A DNA stretch of 64,000 bases from Pogostemon cablin. Its lineage: Eukaryota; Streptophyta; Magnoliopsida; Lamiales; Lamiaceae. The stretch is taken from contig CM042987.1 in assembly GCA_023678885.1 (NCBI GenBank), positions 25,010,927-25,074,926 of the forward strand. Direction: 5' to 3'. Below, in pieces: positions 14,257 to 27,140 of this stretch (its first letter is position 1; each line of letters starts with the position of its first letter). Position numbers and translations under genes: made by a program. The notes under the pieces were generated by a model. That model worked only from the letters and a program-made list of their open reading frames with translations, made no database searches and was not told the DNA's origin.

Positions 14257-17200
14257 ATGATGCTCATTTCCTTAATCATGATGCATATATTCTTCATCAT
14301 GATGCAAATTTCCTTCATCATGATGCTCATTTCCTACGTAATAATGCTCATTTCCTTCATCATGATGCATATTTCTTTCATCACGATGCTCATTTCCAAC
14401 ATCATGATACTCATTTCCTTCATCATGATGCATATTTCTTTCATCATGATGCTCATTTTCAACATCGTGATGCTCATTTCCTTCATCATTATACTCATTT
14501 CCTTCATCAAGATGCATATTTTCTTCAGCATGATGCTCATTTCCTTCATCATGATGCTCATTACCATCATCATGATGCATAAATCCTTAATCATGAGGCT
14601 CATTTGCATCATCATAATGCTAATTTACTCCATCATTCTGCTTATTTCCTTCATCATGATGCTTATTTCCTTCATCTTGATGCTTATTTCCATCATTATG
14701 ATGCATAAATCCTTCTTATGATGCTAATTTTCTTCAACATGATGCATAAATCCTTCATTATGATGCTCATTTCCTTAATGATTATGCGTGTTTCCTTCAT
14801 CATGATGCTCATTTCCAACATAATGATGCTTATTTCCTTCATCATGACGCATATTTCTGTCATCATGATGCTCATTTCCATCATCATGATGTTCATTTCC
14901 TCCATCATGATGCTTATTTCCTTCTTCATGATGCATATTTTCTTCATCATGATGCTCATTTCCTTCAACATGATGCTTATTTCTATCATCATGATGCAAA
15001 AATCCTTCATCATGATACTCATTTTCTTCATCATGATGCTCAATTCCTTCATCAAGATGCATATTTTCTTCATCATGATACTTATTTACTACATCATGAT
15101 GCTCATTTCCTATATCATAATGCATATTTCCTTCATCATGATGCTCATTTCCCTTATCATGATGCTCTTTTTTCATCATGATGCTTATATCAATCATCAT
15201 GATGCTCATTTCCTTCATCATTATGCTAATTTCCTTCATTATGATGCTCATTTCCTCCATTATGATGAATATTTTCTTCATCATGATGCTCATTTCCATC
15301 ATTATGATGCATAAATCCTTCATTAGGATGCTAATTTTCTTCAAAATAATGCATAAATCCTTCATTATGATGTTCATTTCCATAATAATTATACGTGTTT
15401 CCCTCATCATGATGCACATTCCAACATAATGATGCTTATTTCCTTCATCATGATGCATATTTCTGTCATCATGATGCTCATTTCCATCATCATGATGTTA
15501 ATTTCCTCCATCATGATTCTTATTTCCTTCTTCATGATGTATATTTTCTTCATCATGATGCTCATTTCCTTCACCATGATGCTTATTTCCATCATCATGA
15601 TGCATAAATCCTTCATCATGATGCTCATTTTCTTCATCATAATGCTCATTTCCTTCATCAAGATGCATGTTTCATTCATCATGATACTTATTCCTACATC
15701 ATGATGCTCATTTCCTATATCATGATGCATATTTCCTTCATCATGATGCTCATTTCCCTTATCATGATGCTCTTTTCATTCATCATGATGCTTATTTCAA
15801 TCATAATGATGCTCATTTCCTTCATCATGATGCTAATTTCCTTCATCATGATGCTAATTTCCTCCATCATGATGAATATTTTCTTCATCATGATGCTCAT
15901 TTCCTTCATCATGATGCCCATTTCCATAATCATGATGCATAAATCCTTCATCATGATGCCTTTTTCCTTCAACATGATCCGTATTTCCTTCATCGTGGTG
16001 CTTATTTCCTACATCATGATTCTCATTTCCTTCATCATGATGCTCATTTCCATCATCATTGTTCCTAAATCCTTCATCATGATGCTCATTTTCTTCATCA
16101 TGATGCATATATCCTCATGATGCTCATTTCCTTCATCATGATGCTCATTTCCCACATAATGATGCGCATTTCCTTCATCATGATGCATATTTATTTTCTC
16201 ATGATGCTCATTTTCAACATCATGATTCTCATTTCCTTTGTCAAGATGCATATTTTCTTCGTCCCGATGCCCATTTTATTCATAAGGATACTCATTACCA
16301 TCATCATGATGTATAAATCCTTCATCATGATTCATATTTTCTTTATCATGATTCTTATTTCCTTCATCATTATGCTTATTTCCATCATTATGATGCATAA
16401 ATTCTTCATTATGATGATCATTTCCTTCAACATGATGCATAAATCCTTCATTATGATGCTCATTTCCTTAATAATGATGCTTGTTTCCTTCATCATGATG
16501 CTCATTTCCAACATAATGATGCTCATTTCCTTCATCATGATGCATATTTCTGTCATCATGATGCTCATTTCCATCAACATGATGTTTATTTCCTCTATCG
16601 TGATGCTTATTTCCTTCTTCATGATGTACATTTTCTTCATCATGATGCTCATTTCGTTCATCATGATGCTTATTTCCATCATCATTATGCATAAACCTTT
16701 CATCATGATGCCCATTTTCTTCACCATGATGCTCATTTTCTCCATCAAGATGCATGTTTCCTTCATTATGATGCATATTTCCTACATCATGATGCTCATT
16801 TCCTTTATCATGAAGCATATTTCCTTCATCATGATGCTCATTTCCTTTATCATGATGCTCTTTTCATTCATCGTGATGCTTATTTGAAACATCATGATGC
16901 TAATTTCCTTCATCATAATGCTAATTTCCTCCATCATGATGCTTATTTCCCTGATCATGATGTTTATTTTCTTCATCATGATGCTCATTTCCTTCATCAT
17001 GATGCTCATTTCCATAATCATAATGCATAAATCCTTCATCACGATGCTGGTTTACTTCGTCATTACGCGTAAATCCTTCATTATAATGCTCATTTCCTTG
17101 ATCATGCATGTTTCCTTCATCATGATGCTCATTTCCTATATAATGATGCTCGTTTCCTTCATCATGATGCATATTTCTTTCATCAAGATGCTCATTTCCA

Positions 17201-20200
17201 TCATTATAATGCTCATTTCCTCCATTATGATCCTTATTTCCTTCTTCATGATGCATATTTTCTTCATCATGATGCTCATTTCTAGCACCATGATGCTTAT
17301 TTCCATTATCATGATGCAAAAATCCTTCATCATGATGCTCATTTTCTTCATTATGATGCTCATTTCCATCATCAAGGTGCATGTTTCCTTCATCATGATA
17401 CTTATTTACTACATAATGATGCTCATTTCCTATATCATGATGCATATTTCCTTCATCATGATGCTCATTTCCCTTATCATGATGCTCTTTTATTCATCAT
17501 GATGCTTATATCAATCATCATGATGCTCATTTCCTTCATCATGATGTTAATTTCCTTCATTATGATGCTCATTTCCTCCATCATAATGAATATTTTCTTC
17601 ATCATGATGCTCATTTCCATCATTATGATGCATAAATCCTTCATTATGATGCTAATTTTCTTCAACATGATGCATAAATCCTTCATTATGATGCTCATTT
17701 CCTTAATAATTATGCGTGTTTCCTTCATCATGATGCTCTTTCCAACATAATGATGCTCATTTTCTTCATCATGATGCATATTTCTGTCATCATGATGCTC
17801 ACTTCCGTCATCATGATGTTCATTTCATCCATCATGATGCTTATTTCCTTCTTCATGATGCATATTTTCTTCATTATGATGCTCATTTCCTCCACCATGA
17901 TGCTTATTTTCATCATCATGATGCATAAATCCTTCATCTTGATGCTCATTTTCTTCATCATAATGCTCATTTCCTTCATCAAGATGCATGTTTCATTCAT
18001 CATGATACTTATTTCCTACATCATGATGCTCATTTCCTATATAATGATGCATATTTCCTTCATCATGATGCTCATTTCCCTTATCATGGTGCTATTTTCT
18101 TTCATCATGATGCTTATTTCAATCATAATGATGCTCATTTCCTTCATCATGATGCTAATTTCCTTCATCATGATGCTCATTTCATCCATCATGATGAATA
18201 TTTTCTTCATCACGATGCTCATTTCCTTCATCATGATGCTTATTTCCATAATCATGATGCATAAATCCTTCATCATGATGCCTTTTTCCTTCAACATGAT
18301 GCATATTTCCTATATCATGATTCTCATTTCCTTCATCATGATGCTCATTTACATCATCATTGTTCATAAATCCTTCATCATGATGCTTATTTCCTTCATC
18401 ATGATGCATATATCCTTCATCATGATGCTCATTTCCATAAACATGATGCATAAATCCTTCATCATGATGCTGGTTTCCTTCGTCATTATGCATAAATCCT
18501 TTATTATAATGTTCATTTCCTTGATCATGCATGTTTTCTTCATCATGATGCTCATTACCTATACAATGATGCTCATTTCCTTCATCATGATGCTCATTTC
18601 CGTCATTATGATGCATAAATCCTTCGTTATGATGCTCATTTCCTTAATAATGATGGGTGTTTCCTTCATCATGATGCTCATTTCCAACATAATGATGCTC
18701 ATTTCCTTCATCATGATGCATATTTTTGTCATCATGATGCTCATTTCCATCAACATGATGTTTATTTCCTCTATCATGATGCTTATTTCCTTCTTCATGA
18801 TGCATATTTTCTTCATCATGATGCTCATTTCGTTCACCATGATGCTTATTTCCATCATCATGATGCATAAACCCTTCATCATGATGCTCATTTTCTTTAC
18901 CATGATGCTCATTTCCTTCATCAAGATGCATGTTTCCTTCATCATGATGCATATTTCCTACATGATGATGCTCATTTCCTTTATCATGATGCATATTTCC
19001 TTCATCATGATGCTCATTTCCCTTATCATGATGCATAAATCCTTCATTATGATGCCCATTTCCTTAATAATGATGCTTGTTTCCTTCATCATGATGCTCA
19101 TTTCCAACATAATGATGCTCATTTCCTTCATCATGATGCATATTTCTGTCATCATGATGCTCATTTCCATCAACATGATGTTTATTTCCTCTATCATGAT
19201 GCTTATTTCCTTCTTCATGATGTATATTTTCTTCATCATGATGCTCATTTCGTTCATCATGATGCTTATTTCCATCATCATGATGCATAAACCTTTCATC
19301 ATGATGCCCATTTTCTTCACCATGATGCTCATTTCCTTCATCAAGATGCATGTTTCCTTCATTATGATGCATATTTCCTACATCATGATGCTCATTTCCT
19401 TTATCATGATGCATATTTCCTTCATCATGATGCCTTTTTCCTTCAACATGATGCGTATTTCCTTCATCATGGTGCTCATTTCCAACATCATGATTCTCAT
19501 TTTCTTCATCGTGATGCTCATTTACATCATCATTGTTCATAAATCCTTCATCATGATGCTCATTTCCTTCATCATGATGCATATATCCTTCATCATGATG
19601 CTCATTTCCATAATCATGATGCATAAATCCTTCATCGTGATGCTGGTTTCCTTCGTCATTATGCATAAATCCTTCATTATAATGTTCATTTCCTTGATCA
19701 TGCATGTTTCCTTCATCATGATGCTCATTACCTATATAATGATGCTCATTTCCTTCATCATGATGCTCATTTCCATCATTATGATGCATAAATCCTTCGT
19801 TATGATGCTCATTTCCTTAATAATGATGCGTGTTTCCGTCATCATGATGTTCATTTCCAACATAATGATGCTCATTTCCTTCATCATGATGCATATTTCT
19901 ATCATCATGATGCTCATTTCCATCAACATGATGTTTATTTTCTCTATCATGATGCTTATTTCCTTCTTCATGATGCATATTTTCTTCATCATGATGCTCA
20001 TTTCGTTCATCATGATGCTTATTTCCATCATCATGATGCATAAACCCTTCATCATGATGCTCATTTTCTTCACCATGATGCTCATTTCCTTCATCAAGAT
20101 GCATGTTTCCTTCATCATGATGCATATTTCCTACATGATGATGCTCATTTCCTTTATCATGATGCATATTTCCTTCATCATGATGCTCATTTCCCTTATC

Positions 20201-21183
20201 ATGATGCATAAATCCTTCATTATGATGCCCATTTCCTTAATAATGATGCTTGTTTCCTTCATCATGATGCTCATTTCCAACATAATGATGCTCATTTCCT
20301 TCATCATGATGCATATTTCTGTCATCATGATGCTCATTTCAATCAACATGATGTTTATTTCCTCTATCATGATGCTTATTTCCTTCTTCATGATGTATAA
20401 TTTCTTCATCATGATGCTCATTTCATTCACCATGATGCTTTTTTCCATCATCAAGATGCATAAACCCTTCATCATGGTGCTCATTTTCTTCACCATGATG
20501 CACATTTCCTTCATCAAGATGCATGTTTCCTTCATCATGATGCATATTTCCTACATCATGATGCTCATTTCCTTTATCATGATGTATATTTCCTTTATCA
20601 TGATGCTCATTTCTTTTATCATGATGCTTTTTTCATTCATCATGATGCTTATTTGAAACATCATGATGATCATTTCCTTCATCATGATGTTAATTTCCTT
20701 CATCATAATGCTAATTTCCTCCATCATGATGCTTATTTCCCTGTTTATGATGTATATTTTCTTCATCATGATGCTCATTTCCTTCATCATGATGTTCTTT
20801 TCTATAATCATGATGCATAAATTCTTCATCATGATGCTGGTTTCCTTCGTCATTATGCATAAATCCTTTATTATAATGCTCATTTCCTTGATCATGCATG
20901 TTTCCTTCATTATGATGCTCATTTCCTATATAATGATGCTCATTTCCTTCATCATGATGCATATTTCTTTCATCAAGATGCTCATTTCCATCATCATAAT
21001 GCTCATTTCTTCCATCATGATCCTTATTTCCTTCATAATGATGCATATTTTCTTTATTATGATGCTCATTTCCTTCATTATGATGCTCATTTCCATTATC
21101 ATGATGCATAATCGTTCAACATGATGTTCATTTTCTTCATCATGATGCTCATTTCCATCATCATTGTTCTTTAATCCTTCATC
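14257..21183. repeat. Higher-order repeat unit S4 (6,927 bp)
   Basis: S4 matches S1 at about +12,540 to +12,563 without the S3 deletion. It also contains an extra 1,173-bp tandem duplication: 18,364-18,958 recurs at 19,537-20,131, always 1,173 bp apart. S5 repeats S4 at a constant offset of 6,927 bp (13,204 to 20,131; 14,257 to 21,184; 16,894 to 23,821; 17,750 to 24,677). By eye the two copies are nearly identical, including private variants. Confidence 0.8.
18559..20904. repeat. 1,173-bp tandem duplication inside S4
   Basis: Variant runs at 18,559, 18,644 and 18,958 recur at 19,732, 19,817 and 20,131, each exactly 1,173 bp downstream. S1 and S3 have a single copy at the corresponding place. 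The same duplication is present in S5. The exact breakpoints cannot be fixed by eye because the underlying 21-bp monomers are so similar. Confidence 0.65.
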
Positions 21184-24100
21184 ATGATGCTCATTTCCTT
21201 AATCATGATGCATATATTCTTCATCATGATGCAAATTTCCTTCATCATGATGCTCATTTCCTACGTAATAATGCTCATTTCCTTCATCATGATGCATATT
21301 TCTTTCATCACGATGCTCATTTCCAACATCATGATACTCATTTCCTTCATCATGATGCATATTTCTTTCATCATGATGCTCATTTTCAACATCGTGATGC
21401 TCATTTCCTTCATCATGATACTCATTTCCTTCATCAAGATGCATATTTTCTTCAGCATGATGCTCATTTCCTTCATCATGATGCTCATTACCATCATCAT
21501 GATGCATAAATCCTTAATCATGAGGCTCATTTGCATCATCATAATGCTAATTTACTCCATCATTCTGCTTATTTCCTTCATCATGATGCTTATTTCCTTC
21601 ATCTTGATGCTTATTTCCATCATTATGATGCATAAATCCTTCTTATGATGCTAATTTTCTTCAACATGATGCATAAATCCTTCATTATGATGCTCATTTC
21701 CTTAATGATTATGCGTGTTTCCTTCATCATGATGCTCATTTCCAACATAATGATGCTTATTTCCTTCATCATGACGCATATTTCTGTCATCATGATGCTC
21801 ATTTCCATCATCATGATGTTCATTTCCTCCATCATGATGCTTATTTCCTTCTTCATGATGCATATTTTCTTCATCATGATGCTCATTTCCTTCAACATGA
21901 TGCTTATTTCTATCATCATGATGCAAAAATCCTTCATCATGATACTCATTTTCTTCATCATGATGCTCAATTCCTTCATCAAGATGCATATTTTCTTCAT
22001 CATGATACTTATTTACTACATCATGATGCTCATTTCCTATATCATAATGCATATTTCCTTCATCATGATGCTCATTTCCCTTATCATGATGCTCTTTTTT
22101 CATCATGATGCTTATATCAATCATCATGATGCTCATTTCCTTCATCATTATGCTAATTTCCTTCATTATGATGCTCATTTCCTCCATTATGATGAATATT
22201 TTCTTCATCATGATGCTCATTTCCATCATTATGATGCATAAATCCTTCATTATGATGCTAATTTTCTTCAAAATAATGCATAAATCCTTCATTATGATGT
22301 TCATTTCCATAATAATTATACGTGTTTCCCTCATCATGATGCACATTCCAACATAATGATGCTTATTTCCTTCATCATGATGCATATTTCTGTCATCATG
22401 ATGCTCATTTCCATCATCATGATGTTAATTTCCTCCATCATGATTCTTATTTCCTTCTTCATGATGTATATTTTCTTCATCATGATGCTCATTTCCTTCA
22501 CCATGATGCTTATTTCCATCATCATGATGCATAAATCCTTCATCATGATGCTCATTTTCTTTATCATAATGCTCATTTCCTTCATCAAGATGCATGTTTC
22601 ATTCATCATGATACTTATTCCTACATCATGATGCTCATTTCCTATATCATGATGCATATTTCCTTCATCATGATGCTCATTTCCCTTATCATGATGCTCT
22701 TTTCATTCATCATGATGCTTATTTCAATCATAATGATGCTCATTTCCTTCATCATGATGCTAATTTCCTTCATCATGATGCTAATTTCTTCCATCATGAT
22801 GAATATTTTCTTCATCATGATGCTCATTTCCTTCATCATGATGCCCATTTCCATAATCATGATGCATAAATCCTTCATCATGATGCCTTTTTCCTTCAAC
22901 ATGATCCGTATTTCCTTCATCGTGGTGCTTATTTCCTACATCATGATTCTCATTTCCTTCATCATGATGCTCATTTCCATCATCATTGTTCATAAATCCT
23001 TCATCATGATGCTCATTTTCTTCATCATGATGCATATATCCTCATGATGCTCATTTCCTTCATCATGATGCTCATTTCCCACATAATGATGCGCATTTCC
23101 TTCATCATGATGCATATTTATTTTCTCATGATGCTCATTTTCAACATCATGATTCTCATTTCCTTTGTCAAGATGCATATTTTCTTCGTCCCGATGCCCA
23201 TTTTCTTCATAAGGATACTCATTACCATCATCATGATGCATAAATCCTTCATCATGATTCATATTTTCTTTATCATGATTCTTATTTCCTTCATCATTAT
23301 GCTTATTTCCATCATTATGATGCATAAATTCTTCATTATGATGATCATTTCCTTCAACATGATGCATAAATCCTTCATTATGATGCTCATTTCCTTAATA
23401 ATGATGCTTGTTTCCTTCATCATGATGCTCATTTCCAACATAATGATGCTCATTTCCTTCATCATGATGCATATTTCTGTCATCATGATGCTCATTTCCA
23501 TCAACATGATGTTTATTTCCTCTATCGTGATGCTTATTTCCTTCTTCATGATGTACATTTTCTTCATCATGATGCTCATTTCGTTCATCATGATGCTTAT
23601 TTCCATCATCATTATGCATAAACCTTTCATCATGATGCCCATTTTCTTCACCATGATGCTCATTTTCTCCATCAAGATGCATGTTTCCTTCATTATGATG
23701 CATATTTCCTACATCATGATGCTCATTTCCTTTATCATGATGCATATTTCCTTCATCATGATGCTCATTTCCTTTATCATGATGCTCTTTTCATTCATCG
23801 TGATGCTTATTTGAAACATCATGATGCTAATTTCCTTCATCATAATGCTAATTTCCTCCATCATGATGCTTATTTCCCTGATCATGATGTTTATTTTCTT
23901 CATCATGATGCTCATTTCCTTCATCATGATGCTCATTTCCATAATCATAATGCATAAATCCTTCATCACGATGCTGGTTTACTTCGTCATTACGCATAAA
24001 TCCTTCATTATAATGCTCATTTCCTTGATCATGCATGTTTCCTTCATCATGATGCTCATTTCCTATATAATGATGCTCGTTTCCTTCATCATGATGCATA

Positions 24101-27100
24101 TTTCTTTCATCAAGATGCTCATTTCCATCATTATGATGCTCATTTCCTCAATTATGATCCTTATTTCCTTCTTCATGATGCATATTTTCTTCATCATGAT
24201 GCTCATTTCTAGCACCATGATGCTTATTTCCATTATCATGATGCAAAAATCCTTCATCATGATGCTCATTTTCTTCATTATGATGCTCATTTCCATCATC
24301 AAGGTGCATGTTTCCTTCATCATGATACTTATTTACTACATAATGATGCTCATTTCCTATATCATGATGCATATTTCCTTCATCATGATGCTCATTTCCC
24401 TTATCATGATGCTCTTTTATTCATCATGATGCTTATATCAATCATCATGATGCTCATTTCCTTCATCATGATGCTAATTTCCTTCATTATGATGCTCATT
24501 TCCTCCATCATAATGAATATTTTCTTCATCATGATGCTCATTTCCATCATTATGATGCATAAATCCTTCATTATGATGCTAATTTTCTTCAACATGATGC
24601 ATAAATCCTTCATTATGATGCTCATTTCCTTAATAATTATGCGTGTTTCCTTCATCATGATGCTCTTTCCAACATAATGATGCTCATTTTCTTCATCATG
24701 ATGCATATTTCTGTCATCATGATGCTCACTTCCGTCATCATGATGTTCATTTCATCCATCATGATGCTTATTTCCTTCTTCATGATGCATATTTTCTTCA
24801 TTATGATGCTCATTTCCTCCACCATGATGCTTATTTTCATCATCATGATGCATAAATCCTTCATCTTGATGCTCATTTTCTTCATCATAATGCTCATTTC
24901 CTTCATCAAGATGCATGTTTCATTCATCATGATACTTATTTCCTACATCATGATGCTCATTTCCTATATAATGATGCATATTTCCTTCATCATGATGCTC
25001 ATTTCCCTTATCATGATGCTATTTTCTTTCATTATGATGCTTATTTCAATCATAATGATGCTCATTTCCTTCATCATGATGCTAATTTCCTTCATCATGA
25101 TGCTCATTTCATCCATCATGATGAATATTTTCTTCATCACGATGCTCATTTCCTTCATCATGATGCTTATTTCCATAATCATATGCATAAATCCTTCATC
25201 ATGATGCCTTTTTCCTTCAACATGATGCATATTTCCTATATCATGATTCTCATTTCCTTCATCATGATGCTCATTTACATCATCATTGTTCATAAATCCT
25301 TCATCATGATGCTTATTTCCTTCATCATGATGCATATATCCTTCATCATGATGCTCATTTCCATAAACATGATGCATAAATCCTTCATCATGATGCTGGT
25401 TTCCTTCGTCATTATGCATAAATCCTTTATTATAATGTTCATTTCCTTGATCATGCATGTTTTCTTCATCATGATGCTCATTACCTATACAATGATGCTC
25501 ATTTCCTTCATCATGATGCTCATTTCCATCATTATGATGCATAAATCCTTCGTTATGATGCTCATTTCCTTAATAATGATGGGTGTTTCCTTCATCATGA
25601 TGCTCATTTCCAACATAATGATGCTCATTTCCTTCATCATGATGCATATTTTTGTCATCATGATGCTCATTTCCATCAACATGATGTTTATTTCCTCTAT
25701 CATGATGCTTATTTCCTTCTTCATGATGCATATTTTCTTCATCATGATGCTCATTTCGTTCACCATGATGCTTATTTCCATCATCATGATGCATAAACCC
25801 TTCATCATGATGCTCATTTTCTTTACCATGATGCTCATTTCCTTCATCAAGATGCATGTTTCCTTCATCATGATGCATATTTCCTACATGATGATGCTCA
25901 TTTCCTTTATCATGATGCATATTTCCTTCATCATGATGCTCATTTCCCTTATCATGATGCATAAATCCTTCATTATGATGCCCATTTCCTTAATAATGAT
26001 GCTTGTTTCCTTCATCATGATGCTCATTTCCAACATAATGATGCTCATTTCCTTCATCATGATGCATATTTCTGTCATCATGATGCTCATTTCCATCAAC
26101 ATGATGTTTATTTCCTCTATCATGATGCTTATTTCCTTCTTCATGATGTATATTTTCTTCATCATGATACTCATTTCGTTCATCATGCTGCTTATTTCCA
26201 TCATCATGATGCATAAACCTTTCATCATGATGCCCATTTTCTTCACCATGATGCTCATTTCCTTCATCAAGATGCATGTTTCCTTCATTATGATGCATAT
26301 TTCCTACATCATGATGCTCATTTCCTTTATCATGATGCATATTTCCTTCATCATGATGCCTTTTTCCTTCAACATGATGCGTATTTCCTTCATCATGGTG
26401 CTCATTTCCAACATCATGATTCTCATTTTCTTCATCGTGATTCTCATTTACATCATCATTGTTCATAAATCCTTCATCATGATGCTCATTTCCTTCATCA
26501 TGATGCATATATCCTTCATCATGATGCTCATTTCCATAATCATGATGCATAAATCCTTCATCGTAATGCTGGTTTCCTTCGTCATTATGCATAAATCCTT
26601 CATTATAATGTTCATTTCCTTGATCATGCATGTTTCCTTCATCATGATGCTCATTACCTATATAATGATGCTCATTTCCTTCATCATGATGCTCATTTCC
26701 ATCATTATGATGCATAAATCCTTCGTTATGATGCTCATTTCCTTAATAATGATGCGTGTTTCCTTCATCATGATACTCATTTCCAACATAATGATGCTCA
26801 TTTCCTTCATCATGATGCATATTTCTGTCATCATGATGCTCATTTTCATTAACATGATGTTTATTTCCTCTATCATGATGCTTATTTCCTTCTTCATGAT
26901 GCATATTTTCTTCATCATGATGCTCATTTCGTTCACCATGATGCTTATTTCCATTATCATGATGCATATACCCTTCATCATGATGCTCATTTTCTTCACC
27001 ATGATGCTCATTTCCTTCATCAAGATGCATGTTTCCTTCATCATGATACATATTTCCTACATGATGATGCTCATTTCCTTTATCATGATGCATATTTCCT

Positions 27101-27140
27101 TCATCATGATGCTGATTTCCTTTATCATGATGCTCTTTTA
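21184..27140. repeat. Higher-order repeat unit S5, near-identical to S4
   Basis: S5 follows S4 monomer by monomer at an offset of 6,927, dropping to 6,926 after a one-base loss near 25,182 ('aatcatatgcat' where S4 has 'aatcatgatgcat'). It inherits the 1,173-bp internal duplication (25,290 to 26,463; 25,485 to 26,658), so that duplication predates the 6.9-kb one. The match fades near 27.1 kb, after which the array continues with related but rearranged monomers up to E1. The right boundary is approximate. Confidence 0.75.

Noticed and set aside
17750..20656. 968-codon open frame (and dozens of similar ones) as protein-coding genes
   Set aside because: The frames are products of a stop-free 21-bp tandem repeat. 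Several overlapping frames on both strands are open together, there is no start context or non-repetitive domain, and frames end at random indels.
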